Source: Lachnospiraceae bacterium A4 | GTDB lineage: Bacteria > Bacillota > Clostridia > Lachnospirales > Lachnospiraceae | Length of the DNA stretch: 64,000 nt | Assembly (NCBI GenBank): GCA_000403215.2 | Contig: KE159566.1 | Coordinates: 97,024-161,023 of the forward strand | Direction: 5' to 3' | Shown: positions 44,878 through 55,071 of the stretch, piece by piece | How the letters are laid out: each line of letters starts with the position of its first letter | Position numbering within the stretch: the stretch's first letter is position 1 | The notes under the pieces: model-generated | The model's database searches: none | The model's input: the letters and a program-made list of their open reading frames with translations, nothing else | Told to the model about the DNA's origin: nothing | Position numbers and translations under genes: made by a program

Positions 44878-45231
44878 ATGTACATGGATAACATACAAAT
44901 CGGAGAACAAATCCGATACTACCGAACCAAAATTGGAATCAGTCAGGAGGCACTCGCCCTTATGGCAGATATTAATCCTGCCTATATTGGACAAATTGAA
45001 CGCGGCATCAAAAGTCCTACTGTCAATACGATAAAAAAGATTGCAAATGCCATGGGCATAAACCTTCATACGCTGTTTACCCCCGTTTCTGAATTTACCG
45101 AAACAGAATCTGAACTGCGCAAACGCGAGATGGAAAAAATCATGCTGTCGTTGAACAGGCTGAATGACCATGAACTGCTTCTGCTTTCCCAGATCATAAC
45201 AGACATTGTTAATTTCAGAAAACTTCCTTAA
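44878..45231 (+). CDS. XRE family transcriptional regulator
   Basis: 117 residues from ATG 44878; ATG 44884 is also possible, and the ribosome site (AAAGG, 13 nt away) is weak. A helix-turn-helix fills the first 65 residues (IGEQIRYYRTKIGISQEALA ... PAYIGQIERGIKSPTVNTIKK), followed by a short helical tail. It is a small single-domain DNA-binding protein. It is divergent from the giant surface protein gene and convergent with the mannanase gene, so it may control either or itself through the CTATAG boxes. Confidence 0.85.
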   Translation: MYMDNIQIGEQIRYYRTKIGISQEALALMADINPAYIGQIERGIKSPTVNTIKKIANAMGINLHTLFTPVSEFTETESELRKREMEKIMLSLNRLNDHELLLLSQIITDIVNFRKLP

Positions 45232-45290
45232 AATCATCTCAAAAGACGCTCGAAAACATAGTTCCTCTATATGGGACTATGCATCCAAAT

Positions 45291-45326
45291 AAGGAGTGGT
45301 GCAGTTCTTCTCCTGCACCACTCCTT
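45291..45326. terminator. Hairpin between the XRE and mannanase genes
   Basis: AAGGAGTGGTGCAG and CTGCACCACTCCTT form a perfect 14-bp stem with an 8-nt loop in the 165-nt convergent gap. U-tracts are poor on both sides, so it may be a weak bidirectional terminator or 3' stabiliser. Confidence 0.6.
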
Positions 45327-45396
45327 CTATATTACAGACATCTGCGTAATCAACGATATCCCACTGCCTGTATGTACTTTGCTTCTGATTATAACT

Positions 45397-48300
45397 TTAC
45401 AGTTGTTCCATCATAGCTGACATGATTTTTGCTACTGCGTCCTTAAAATTCGCTTTCATGTCTCTTGGCTTGATGGTAAACGTTACCTTCTTGGTTCCGC
45501 TAAATGAATTGTTTCCTTTAATTACCAGTGTCGCCTTGCCCTTCTGGTCATTCTTTTCATAAGAAATAATCGTGTAGTCGTCATCTGCCACTGGCGTATT
45601 CTTGTAGGTAACAGTCAAATCTTCTTTGCCGGGTTTGGTTCCGCCTTGGCTAAAATACTGGATTTTGTCAGGTTTAACCGCAACCTTTGCCTCGCTAATC
45701 AGCTTCTCTGTAATCCTGAACTCAACGGTCTTTTTGCTGCTCTGCGCATCTTCTGATTTCACTGTATAATCCGCGCCTGTCAAGGTGATAATCACCTTTG
45801 CCACATGTCCATTTGCGGGCAATGTGCCAGTTTCTGTAAGTGTAATATCCTCCTTTTTATTGAGTTCATACTCGATTGTGTAATCTTTGTTTTTCACAAG
45901 CTTTGCACCGTTATCGTACACTACCGCATTGGGCTTGTACTCCCTCGTGTTTGCCTTGTACTTCAGGTCAGGCACGTCCACCGTGAGTTCTTGGCTGTCC
46001 CATGATTTCGGCTCGATGGTCAGTGTCACGGCATTCTTTAAGCTGCCCTTGAAGTTTCCTATGCCAGCAATGCTGATGTACGCTTTCTTTACATCTGTGG
46101 TCGTATTCTTGTTGTTGGTGTAGGTCAGCTTGTAATCCACCCAGTTGACCAGCGTTCTGCCCTCATAGACAAGTGTCACATCAGGTGTCACGCCTGCACG
46201 GTTTTGTTTTACAGTTATCGCATTCTGCTGTAGCAGCTCTGCCGTCAACGTTACTTTGTCGATTGTGAAGGTCTGCTTGATCTCACCGCTGTATTTGTTG
46301 ATACCTGTGAGCAGCATTGTCGCCTTGCCCGCATTGCGGTTATTTGTGTATGTGATTTTATAATCGACATTCTTTTCCAGTGTGCTGCCAGATTGTTTGT
46401 CCTTCAATACAGGATTTTGATACAAGGCTTTTCCTGTATATGGAAGTTTTGTCTGCAATCCGCTGATTTCAATTGTTTTCTTTGAGAAAGGTGTTCCCTT
46501 GATGGCAAACGTCTTAGTGCAGCTTCCCACATACTTGCCTGTCTCTATGCCTTGAATGACGACACTTGCAGTTCCTACTTCTGTATTATTTTTATAGGAA
46601 ATCGTATAGTTGTCCGTGGTGCCATCTTCTGCTTTCTGCGGAACTACCTTGCTGCCTAATTTCACAAGAATCTGCGACGGGTCAAATCTGACCGCTTCAC
46701 CGTCCTTGTAATCTAATGCGCTTGACGGAAGCGTTATCTTTGCCTTGGTCAGAAGCTCTTTATCCGTCATCACCTTGCAGGGGATTGTCACTTCGCCGTC
46801 ATAATTTCCCTTCATGGCAATCTTGATGTTATAGAGACCAGCTTCTTTTGCTTTTTGCACCTCTGTCCCCTGCGCTGCCGCATCAGGTACATAAGTGATT
46901 GTCTGCGTGTAATCCTTCTTGGCACTGAGCTTTTTCCTGCCGTCTTTTACAGTCACGGAAATATTCTGTTCTTTTCCGTTGTAAATCAGGTAATCGGTCG
47001 CTGTGATTTCAAGCTCACTGATCTGCTTTGGCTGTATCGTAAACTTGCCAGTGATTGTCTGTGCATAATTGCCCTTGCCTTTGATGAGAACCTCTGCTTC
47101 GCCTTTATTGGTATTGTTCCTGTAGCTGACTGTATAGTCCTTCTTTAAAGTCAGCGGCTTCGCGTAGTCATATACTTGCACTTCTGGTTTGATTGCCTTG
47201 CCGGTGTAGGTCTGTGCAGGAATCTCCTTAATCCAGATGCCTTCCTTTGCCAGCGCCTCGATTGTCACCTCGGTCTTGTCCGTTGAAACGACTTTTAATT
47301 CATCATAATAAAGTGTTGTGCTCAGCGGGAATGTCAGATTCTCTCTGGAAATTGCATTGCACCAGAGTCCGATGCTTTCTATTTTGGCGGGGTCAAATTT
47401 TGCCTCCTTGTTATCTCTTCCAACAAATGCGGTAAAAGGAATTGTCACCTTTACTGGGAAGCCCGTCTTTGCATTGGCAGTGTAGCTCTCATATTCCTGC
47501 AAATAGGTTTCAAAAATGGTATTTCCGCCTGCTGTGACCTGTACCACAACCTTCTGTCCGTATTGCTCGGGAATCGTGTAAAATTCCAGTGCGTTACCTG
47601 CACTCCAGTCGGCATTCATGCCTTTTGTCGCACCTGCCCACGCATCGCCAGCGGCAAACGTAATGTCCATCTTCAAACCATATTTTCCGCCAAATACCTT
47701 CTCTGGGTCGTCTGTCAGCGCAAATGAGATCTCACTGCCGGAAGCCTTATTGGTTGCCCATGCAAGCCCTAACTGCTGGCTGTCGCCATTATAATTCTCA
47801 AAATCTTCGGGAATCATATCATTCTGCACTTGCACTTCCATGTTAAATTTTGCTGTTATGGCTGCAACTTCTTCCTCACCGACAAACAGCGTAATTGTTC
47901 CGAGTGCCTCTCCAAGACTTAACAGTGCGCTGTCCTTGAGAATGGCCTCCCACACGCCCTGTTCCTCATGATACTTTGCCGTCAATGTCACCTTGTCAAA
48001 TTCCGTTTCAACTACAAACTTAACATTTGTTGCTGTCGCAGCCACACCTGAAATCTTTGCTGCAATTCTTGTTGTTGGATTTTCCTTGTCGGGCAGAAGC
48101 CGGTCGCCGGACTGTGGTGCTACGATGTAACCGGACAACACATTCTCTTCTGTTGTGTTGGTCACACCCGTAATCTGCTGGTAGCCGCTGTTCATGTCTG
48201 TCGCGAAAACACTTCTGTTATCATTGTAGAACTTGATAAACTCATCGAGCATCTCGTGTCCGTAGAGCACGCCGTTGTCTTTCTTCTCGATTACATAAGG

Positions 48301-51300
48301 AAGATAGAAACTGCCGTTCTCACTAAAGTTTGCCCATACGAGGAAGTAACTGATTCCGCCGTCTTTGCTGATCTGGTCTAACAACTGCATATACCAGTCC
48401 ATAACCTCGTTTCCAGTACGTTTCAATGCAATATCTCCGTCTGCTACGCCTGTCTCTGTGATCGCATACAATTTATTGTGCTTCTCAGCAAAGTCACGTA
48501 GTATCTGGTTCTGCTTGCTGATGCTTTGCAGATAGCCCGGCTCACTCGCCTGTGTCGGACCAGAATGATATAAGTCATATCCGATCATATCCACGTAGTT
48601 GTCTCCCGGATATCTTGCGCTGTACTCTGTCACATTCGCCGCTTCACTGCCCGGCCCATACACATAGAGCATATTGTGTACGCCCTTTGTCTCCTTCATG
48701 TAATCTACTGTGTAGCGGAACAGGTTGATGTACGCCTGCTCATCACAGAAGGCTGCGCCCCACCAGAACCAGCTTCCTGTATTCTCATGAAATGGACGGA
48801 ACAAAATGGTAATGCCGTCTCCCTCTACAGCTTTTGCATAATCTGCGATTAAATCCAGATAATCTGTGTAAAGATAGTTCAAGTCCTGACCGGGCATAAT
48901 TCGCTGTACGATATTTCCTGTCGTTGTTCCCGGTGTGTAGCCTGAAAAATTGTACTGCTTCTCACCGCTTGGTGTTGTCCAGTAACCAACTTTTTCACTA
49001 TCGCTTAAATCCACAGCGCCATTTGCTGCATCAAATTCTTTCACGCGCTGATCAATCACCTCAAAGTTCGGCATATGCGCCGACAGTGTGATCAGTGCGC
49101 CCTCTGCTGCCGCTTTTTTCGTGAGTTCCGCCACATGGGCAATCCTGTCCTGCTCTGGAGTGTTCCATGTTGATGCTTCATTTCCTGTGAGTGACAGAAC
49201 ATCAATGCCAATCACACCTGCAATACTGCCTGTCACGTCCTTGGTATCGGATTCCGAAAAGTTCTCGCCTATGCTGCCTGCCTTGTGATGCGTGTCGTTC
49301 TGATGCCCAAAAATCACGCTGTCAGACTCACCGACTGCTTTTAAGTATGCATAAAGGTTCTTTGTTGCATCAACTGCCTTGGCATCCACCAACGCTACAT
49401 TTTCAGAAATTGGGATTTTCTGGCCGCTCGCTGTCTGAAGCGTTCTTCCGTTATCAACAATCTGAAGTCCTGCCCCTTTTTCTGGAAGAATGGTCGAATC
49501 TACGTAGACTTCCGGTGCGGTAATCTTTGTAAACCGCATGTTGTCAAAATAAATCTCGCCTGCATAGTCTGTGTTTTTGCCTACAATACCAAAAGTCAGA
49601 TTCTGGAAAGCACCGTCATATTTCTTTTCCAGTACAAACTGTGACTTATAATAGCCTTCCAGCCCTGCAATCTCCACTGCTTCCCCTTCTGGCAAAGCGG
49701 CATCATCATTGATTGTATCCTTATCTGTAACTGGTGATTTTGCAAACAGTTTCATCGCAAAACTGCCTGCGGTTTTATTGGCTGGTTTATAGTATACATC
49801 TGCCACAAAAGCATTATATCCCTTTAAACTTGGCACTTGTTCGGGGTGCGCATAATTGAATTTGGCTTCACTCCAGCCTGTAGCAGCATCTTGAGCGTAA
49901 TCCACTGTGACTGCCAAGAATTTCTTGTCACCGATGGTCTTGTTTTCAATTTTGCTCTCACCATTATACTGATACTTGTCCCCAACTGTCCATGCAGATG
50001 CATCCAGCGTCAAAACGACGTCCTCTGTCGGGTCGGGTGTCTCTGTGGTTTCGTTTACTGCCCAGACTTTGAGGTTGTCCAGATATAGCTCTCCACTGTA
50101 CTTGCTGCCTGAACCTGCAAGGCAGGGAATCACTGCCTGAATCGGGGTAATTTTGTCAAATGGATATGGTTTGTTATCATTTAATTCACCATCCCAAACC
50201 TGAAGATTATCCATGTCAATTTCAATATGGGCTTTCTTGAAATCTGGCACGTTCGCATCATCTTCCAGTGTATCTATTTTAATCTCAGGCCATGTTTTCT
50301 GCGTAGCCCAGTCCCATGCACTGCCGCTTGCAACTGTTGCCTGTGCTTTCATCATATCAAAGCTCTCTGCTGCTACGCTTGCAGACGGAAAATAGATATC
50401 ATAGCTCATCACTACTTTCTTGGTAATCTGTTTGTCATATGGTGCTGGCAAATTAAACTGCGCCTTAAAAATATCGTCCCATGAGCCTCCTGCCAGCGCG
50501 CTGACAGTGTACTTAACCGCTTTGTTTCCTGTTACAAGCTCTGCCAGTTGCGGCGTTCTTCCCTCTACATTCTCAGTCAGAACGTTTTCAAGACTTTCTA
50601 ATGTATTAAAGTCATTCTCATAAATCAGCTCTTTGACTTCAGACGGCGGGTTTGGTTCGTCAGAGCTAACCGCTCTCACCTCAATGTTATCCAGATAAAT
50701 GTCACCGGCGTAAGTACTGCCTGAACCTGCAAGACAGGGAATGACCGCCTGAATCGGGGTAATCTGTTCAAAAGGATAAGCTTCATTCGCACTGCCATTC
50801 CAAGTTTCAAAATTATCCATGTCAATTACGATATGCGCTTTCTTGAAACCCGGTACATTGGTGTCCTCCACAAGCGTCTCTGCCTTAAATTCCGGCCATG
50901 ATTTCTGCGATACCCATGTCCCATCTGCACCACTCTTTAATGCCGCCTGTGCTTTTATAGAATCAAATGTGCCGCCTTCACCTCCCGCTACGCTTTCCTC
51001 AGGGAAGTAAACATCATAGCTCATAATCACCTTATCAGTAATGGTTTCTTCATACGGTGCAGCAAGTTTTAACTCCGCTTTAAAAATATCGTCCCATGAG
51101 CCTCCTGCCAGCGCACCGACAGTGTACTTAACCGCCTTATTGCCCGCGGCAAGCTCTGCCAGTTCTGGCGTTCTTCCTGAAACATTTTCTATCAGAACGT
51201 TTTCAAGACTTGACAATTCATTAAAGTCCTGCTTATAAACCAGTTCTCCTTCAAGCGGCTTCTCCGCCTCGCCGGGGTTGTCGGGGTCTTGCGGGTTGTC

Positions 51301-52977
51301 AGGTTCTCCTGTATTACCATCATCTGCTGTCACACCTACGGCTTTCACTTTCAGATTATCAAGATAAATGTGACCTTTGTATTTGCTGGTGTTCCCTGCA
51401 AGGCATGGAATAACTGACTTAACCGGAGTAATATCTGAGAAGGCATAATCTACATTTTTTTCACCATCCCATGTAGTAAACTCATTCATATCTACTTCCA
51501 CATGGAATACCTTGTAACCCTCTATGTCTGTCTCCGCCCAGTTTTCTGTAGCATAATTCCTGCCATTTTTCACTGTAACCCATGTCTGGTCTTTCCCGCT
51601 CTTCAATCCGGGCATGACTGTCATCGTATTAAAATCAGCACCGACACTTCCCTCCGGGAAATACAAGTCATAACTCATAACCACTTTCTCGCTGATTTGC
51701 TTTGCGTATTCACTCGGAAGGTCAATCTGCACTTTAAAGATATCTGTCCACTCTGTAGTTTTCGATAAATCTACTGGGATTTTAATTGCCTTATTCCCTG
51801 TGGAAAGTACTTCAACAGAAGCCAGTACATTGCCGCTGGCATCTTTGGGCAATGTACTTCCTTCCATATTTACAAGGCTTGCAATATCCGAAATATCATT
51901 GAAGTTTTCTTCATAAAAAACTTCCTCGTTTGCCGACGTTGCAGGTTCTTCGGGTTCTTCCGGCTCGGAGGGTTCTGTCTTAGTTGAGGTGTCTTTTAAT
52001 ACTACATTGTCTAAATATAGCTTCCCATTATAATCACTGGGATTACCTGCCAGACAAACCGTAATCGCTTTTAACGACGTAATGTCTTTCAATTCCCAGT
52101 CATCGCCTTCTGTAATGTCTATAGAAACATGAAACTTTTTATATCCATCAATTCCACCAGATACCAAATCAGAGTCTGTGTAACTAGGCATGGTTTTTGC
52201 CTGTTTCCAATCCCAGTCCTCATTTCTTAGAACTGCCTGAGCTGTAAGCGTACCAATTCCACTCTCTGTTCCCGTCTCACTATCTGGAAAATATACATCA
52301 AAACTCATCGTCAGCTTTTCAGCAGTTCCAGCATTGTATAAATCAGGTAACTCTAAATCCGCCTGAAATGCCTTCACCCAATTTCCTTCTGTTCGTTGAG
52401 ACAAATCAACATCATACTCAACCGCCATATTCCCATCAGCCAGTGCTTTAATAGTCCCACCACCTAATGATGAATCAGCTTCCTCGCAATTGAAGTCATT
52501 CTCAAAGATTATCGTCCCCTGAGCCGCTTCTTCCTCTCTATCAATCCTTTCCTCTGTCTCCGCTTCCGCCTCAGACTCCGTTGTCTCCTCCTCAGTCTCC
52601 GTCTGTTGCGCTGTTTCTGTTTCGCTCTCTATACTGTCCTCTCGTTCTGTCATACTTTGTGTGTCTGATGCGCTCTCTGTCTCCGAGACGCTCTTTGTCT
52701 CGTGCTGCTCTGTGCTGGACTCCTGTGTCTCAGCGGTGTCCTCCTTCTGTTCTGCCGATGTAATTTCTGTCGATATACCTTCTGCGGTGCTTCCGTCCTG
52801 TGGTGCCCCTTCCTCTGTCTCCGCTGGCGCAGTCTCCTCTGGAATATCCTGTTCGGAAACTGCCTCCTGTTCCGCGGCTGTAACAGAAAGCTCGGGAACC
52901 GAAGTCACCATAAGCGCTGCTGCCATCGCGATTGACAGACTTCGTTTCAATGTCTTTCGCAATCTTCTTACCACCAT
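45397..52977 (-). CDS. Giant secreted modular GH26 beta-mannanase with multiple CBMs
   Basis: 2526 residues; AAGGAGAGAGCACAAT precedes ATG. Signal peptide (~1-35), T/E-rich linker to ~150, then four related carbohydrate-binding modules (~152-322, 351-549, 579-766, 784-972) and a fifth CBM27-like one (~989-1152). The GH26 domain (~1196-1590) has acid/base Glu1398 in FRPFHENTGSWFWWG and nucleophile Glu1508 in YAITETGVADG. Another CBM (~1720-1900, CBM23/11-like) and several MBG-type Ig repeats follow. It should bind and cut beta-mannan outside the cell, as the GH26/CBM27/CBM23 mannanase of Roseburia does. No sortase or SLH anchor seen. Confidence 0.9.
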   Translation of the reverse strand: MVVRRLRKTLKRSLSIAMAAALMVTSVPELSVTAAEQEAVSEQDIPEETAPAETEEGAPQDGSTAEGISTEITSAEQKEDTAETQESSTEQHETKSVSETESASDTQSMTEREDSIESETETAQQTETEEETTESEAEAETEERIDREEEAAQGTIIFENDFNCEEADSSLGGGTIKALADGNMAVEYDVDLSQRTEGNWVKAFQADLELPDLYNAGTAEKLTMSFDVYFPDSETGTESGIGTLTAQAVLRNEDWDWKQAKTMPSYTDSDLVSGGIDGYKKFHVSIDITEGDDWELKDITSLKAITVCLAGNPSDYNGKLYLDNVVLKDTSTKTEPSEPEEPEEPATSANEEVFYEENFNDISDIASLVNMEGSTLPKDASGNVLASVEVLSTGNKAIKIPVDLSKTTEWTDIFKVQIDLPSEYAKQISEKVVMSYDLYFPEGSVGADFNTMTVMPGLKSGKDQTWVTVKNGRNYATENWAETDIEGYKVFHVEVDMNEFTTWDGEKNVDYAFSDITPVKSVIPCLAGNTSKYKGHIYLDNLKVKAVGVTADDGNTGEPDNPQDPDNPGEAEKPLEGELVYKQDFNELSSLENVLIENVSGRTPELAELAAGNKAVKYTVGALAGGSWDDIFKAELKLAAPYEETITDKVIMSYDVYFPEESVAGGEGGTFDSIKAQAALKSGADGTWVSQKSWPEFKAETLVEDTNVPGFKKAHIVIDMDNFETWNGSANEAYPFEQITPIQAVIPCLAGSGSTYAGDIYLDNIEVRAVSSDEPNPPSEVKELIYENDFNTLESLENVLTENVEGRTPQLAELVTGNKAVKYTVSALAGGSWDDIFKAQFNLPAPYDKQITKKVVMSYDIYFPSASVAAESFDMMKAQATVASGSAWDWATQKTWPEIKIDTLEDDANVPDFKKAHIEIDMDNLQVWDGELNDNKPYPFDKITPIQAVIPCLAGSGSKYSGELYLDNLKVWAVNETTETPDPTEDVVLTLDASAWTVGDKYQYNGESKIENKTIGDKKFLAVTVDYAQDAATGWSEAKFNYAHPEQVPSLKGYNAFVADVYYKPANKTAGSFAMKLFAKSPVTDKDTINDDAALPEGEAVEIAGLEGYYKSQFVLEKKYDGAFQNLTFGIVGKNTDYAGEIYFDNMRFTKITAPEVYVDSTILPEKGAGLQIVDNGRTLQTASGQKIPISENVALVDAKAVDATKNLYAYLKAVGESDSVIFGHQNDTHHKAGSIGENFSESDTKDVTGSIAGVIGIDVLSLTGNEASTWNTPEQDRIAHVAELTKKAAAEGALITLSAHMPNFEVIDQRVKEFDAANGAVDLSDSEKVGYWTTPSGEKQYNFSGYTPGTTTGNIVQRIMPGQDLNYLYTDYLDLIADYAKAVEGDGITILFRPFHENTGSWFWWGAAFCDEQAYINLFRYTVDYMKETKGVHNMLYVYGPGSEAANVTEYSARYPGDNYVDMIGYDLYHSGPTQASEPGYLQSISKQNQILRDFAEKHNKLYAITETGVADGDIALKRTGNEVMDWYMQLLDQISKDGGISYFLVWANFSENGSFYLPYVIEKKDNGVLYGHEMLDEFIKFYNDNRSVFATDMNSGYQQITGVTNTTEENVLSGYIVAPQSGDRLLPDKENPTTRIAAKISGVAATATNVKFVVETEFDKVTLTAKYHEEQGVWEAILKDSALLSLGEALGTITLFVGEEEVAAITAKFNMEVQVQNDMIPEDFENYNGDSQQLGLAWATNKASGSEISFALTDDPEKVFGGKYGLKMDITFAAGDAWAGATKGMNADWSAGNALEFYTIPEQYGQKVVVQVTAGGNTIFETYLQEYESYTANAKTGFPVKVTIPFTAFVGRDNKEAKFDPAKIESIGLWCNAISRENLTFPLSTTLYYDELKVVSTDKTEVTIEALAKEGIWIKEIPAQTYTGKAIKPEVQVYDYAKPLTLKKDYTVSYRNNTNKGEAEVLIKGKGNYAQTITGKFTIQPKQISELEITATDYLIYNGKEQNISVTVKDGRKKLSAKKDYTQTITYVPDAAAQGTEVQKAKEAGLYNIKIAMKGNYDGEVTIPCKVMTDKELLTKAKITLPSSALDYKDGEAVRFDPSQILVKLGSKVVPQKAEDGTTDNYTISYKNNTEVGTASVVIQGIETGKYVGSCTKTFAIKGTPFSKKTIEISGLQTKLPYTGKALYQNPVLKDKQSGSTLEKNVDYKITYTNNRNAGKATMLLTGINKYSGEIKQTFTIDKVTLTAELLQQNAITVKQNRAGVTPDVTLVYEGRTLVNWVDYKLTYTNNKNTTTDVKKAYISIAGIGNFKGSLKNAVTLTIEPKSWDSQELTVDVPDLKYKANTREYKPNAVVYDNGAKLVKNKDYTIEYELNKKEDITLTETGTLPANGHVAKVIITLTGADYTVKSEDAQSSKKTVEFRITEKLISEAKVAVKPDKIQYFSQGGTKPGKEDLTVTYKNTPVADDDYTIISYEKNDQKGKATLVIKGNNSFSGTKKVTFTIKPRDMKANFKDAVAKIMSAMMEQL

Positions 52978-53474
52978 ATTGTGCTCTCTCCTTTCTCATA
53001 ATACGATATTGCATCAACTGCACAATATAAATTTAGCATAAATTTACTTTATGAAATATTGATTTTTTAGCTAAAGAAAGTTTGTTTTTTTGTCAGTTTA
53101 TGCTAATTTGATACTTGATTTTATTTTGTTTTTAACTATTTTTAATTTAAATATGCTATTTTATCCAAATATTACCTAATTATTTTGTAAAATACCACTA
53201 AATAAATATTTGTTTCAATATTACATCAATTAATTTTAACTTAAAATAATCATTATATTTTAATTATTTTTAATCTTTACATTTCATTCCTATAAGGTTC
53301 AATTACCTAGTGCGCCATCCAGTTAGAAATTTTAACAACGCAATGCTGCGAAAAGCTGTAAAATCAGAATAAATTACGAAAAAAATAAGCTTCTGTGTAC
53401 TGGCAGGCTGCCGCGATCTGTGATACAATAAAATCACCAAAATTCTATCCAGAAAGTTAAGGTGTATCAAAACC
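52978..53474. other. AT-rich divergent intergenic region upstream of the mannanase
   Basis: 497 bp of very AT-rich DNA between the mannanase start and the 2H phosphoesterase gene, with no ORF that has a ribosome site. A perfect 10-bp inverted repeat, TTAGCATAAA (53033-53042) and TTTATGCTAA (53097-53106), could bind a regulator. Several weak promoter matches exist on the minus strand; none stands out. Confidence 0.5.
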
Positions 53475-54002
53475 ATGTATCTCATATCCGTCTATTTTGA
53501 CAATGCTGCCACCAAGCGAATACAGACCCTGATTGAGCAGATTGCCGCCGCGTCGGGTAATCACTATATGACCGATAAACAGGTGCCGCCGCACCTGACA
53601 ATTTCTGCCATCGAAGCCCGCAGCGTGGACGTACTGTTTCCGGCGGTACAGCAGCTCAACGGCAGGCTGCGGCAAGGAAGTATACAATTTGTCACCGTCG
53701 GCCAGCTCTTTCCCTATGTCCTGTACACCATGCCCGTACTAAACGCATATTTACAAGACCTCGCTCTACAGGTTGGCAGTGCCGTTTCCGGCATTCCTGA
53801 GACGGCTGTGAGCAAATACTACCACCCCCGGTCGTGGCTGCCGCATGTCACGCTGGGAAAAACCCTTTCCAAAGAACAAATGCGGCTGGCATTTGCCGTT
53901 GTCCAAGACAAATTTAGTGTCTTTCATGCGCAGGTCACGGCGCTTGGGCTGGCAAAGGTAAATCCGCATGAAGATGTGTTATGGTATGAACTGCTGCCCT
54001 AA
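53475..54002 (+). CDS. 2H phosphoesterase (2'-5' RNA ligase superfamily)
   Basis: 175 residues. Two H-x-T/S motifs, PPHLTIS and LPHVTLGK, define the 2H fold. The family includes 2'-5' RNA ligase/ThpR and cyclic phosphodiesterases; the natural substrate is unknown. It is 33 nt ahead of the hydroxyacid dehydrogenase gene and probably co-transcribed with it. Confidence 0.82.
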   Translation: MYLISVYFDNAATKRIQTLIEQIAAASGNHYMTDKQVPPHLTISAIEARSVDVLFPAVQQLNGRLRQGSIQFVTVGQLFPYVLYTMPVLNAYLQDLALQVGSAVSGIPETAVSKYYHPRSWLPHVTLGKTLSKEQMRLAFAVVQDKFSVFHAQVTALGLAKVNPHEDVLWYELLP

Positions 54003-54035
54003 ATTTTATCAAATTATTTTGAGGAGGAATACCCT

Positions 54036-54992
54036 ATGAAGCTTGTTATTTTAGAGCGGGACAGCGCAGGTACAGATATTGATGTATCCTGCTTTGAACA
54101 ATTTGGCACTGTGGCCTGCTATGCGAACACGACCACGGCGCAAGTCGCAGAGCGGATCAAAGACGCCGATATCATCATTTCCAACAAGGCGCCGATGAAT
54201 CAAAGCACACTGGCGGACGCGCCAAATGTCAAGCTCATCTGCCTGCTGGCAACCGGCTATGACTGTGTAGACCTGACCTACTGCAAAAGCCGCGGCATCA
54301 AAGTCGCCAATGTCGTAAACTACTGTACGCCCGCGGTTGCACAGCACACACTTCTGCTGGCGCTGATGCTCTCCGGGAAAACTGCCTTTTATGATCAGTA
54401 TGTGAAGTCCGGTGCCTACAGCGCCCAAGAGCGTTTTTCGAATTTTGACCGGACCTTTCATGATTTAGAGGGCATGACGTGGGGCATCATTGGCATGGGG
54501 ACGATTGGGCGCAAAGTTGCCAGTCTGGCAGACGCCTTTGGCTGCAAGGTTCAATTTTATTCCGCCTCCGGCAGCAGCACCTGCACAGACTACCCAAGGG
54601 TCGGGCTGGATACGCTGCTTTGCACTTCTGATATCGTGTCCCTGCACTGCCCGCTCACCGACCGGACCCGCAGCCTGATTGACAAACATGCCTTTGAAAA
54701 AATGAAGCCCACTGCCATTCTGATCAATGTGGCAAGAGGCCCCATCGTGAACACACAGGACTTGTACGAGGCTCTTACAACAGGAAAAATCATGGCAGCC
54801 GGGCTTGATGTGCTCGAAAAAGAGCCGATGGCGCACAACAATCCGCTCAGCCAGATACAGGACAGCACAAAACTGATTATCACGCCGCACATGTCATGGG
54901 CAAGCGTTGAATCCAGAACGCGCCTGATCGCTGAAGTCGCCAAAAATATTCAGGCATTCCTAGACGGAGTTGACAGAAATGTCATAAACTAA
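54036..54992 (+). CDS. D-2-hydroxyacid dehydrogenase (glycerate dehydrogenase-like)
   Basis: 318 residues; TTGAGGAGGAATACCCT precedes ATG. Rossmann motif GMGTIGRKVASLADAFG, catalytic Arg region in LINVARGPIVN, Glu in EKEPM, and His in TPHMSWAS. It matches the NAD-dependent D-isomer group, closest in appearance to hydroxypyruvate/glycerate dehydrogenases. Followed by an A/T palindrome (55011-55028), a possible weak terminator. Confidence 0.9.
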   Translation: MKLVILERDSAGTDIDVSCFEQFGTVACYANTTTAQVAERIKDADIIISNKAPMNQSTLADAPNVKLICLLATGYDCVDLTYCKSRGIKVANVVNYCTPAVAQHTLLLALMLSGKTAFYDQYVKSGAYSAQERFSNFDRTFHDLEGMTWGIIGMGTIGRKVASLADAFGCKVQFYSASGSSTCTDYPRVGLDTLLCTSDIVSLHCPLTDRTRSLIDKHAFEKMKPTAILINVARGPIVNTQDLYEALTTGKIMAAGLDVLEKEPMAHNNPLSQIQDSTKLIITPHMSWASVESRTRLIAEVAKNIQAFLDGVDRNVIN

Positions 54993-55036
54993 TATATAAA
55001 AAAATTTTCATTGAAAAAATTTTTTCAAAAATCCAC

Positions 55037-55065
55037 TTGACAACACGGCATTTGTTGCTTATGAT
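55037..55065 (+). promoter_or_regulatory. Strong promoter of the ABC-F gene
   Basis: TTGACA (55037-55042) and TATGAT (55060-55065) with a 17-bp spacer. Transcription should start near 55072, leaving a leader of about 350 nt. Confidence 0.85.
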
Positions 55066-55071
55066 AGGTAT

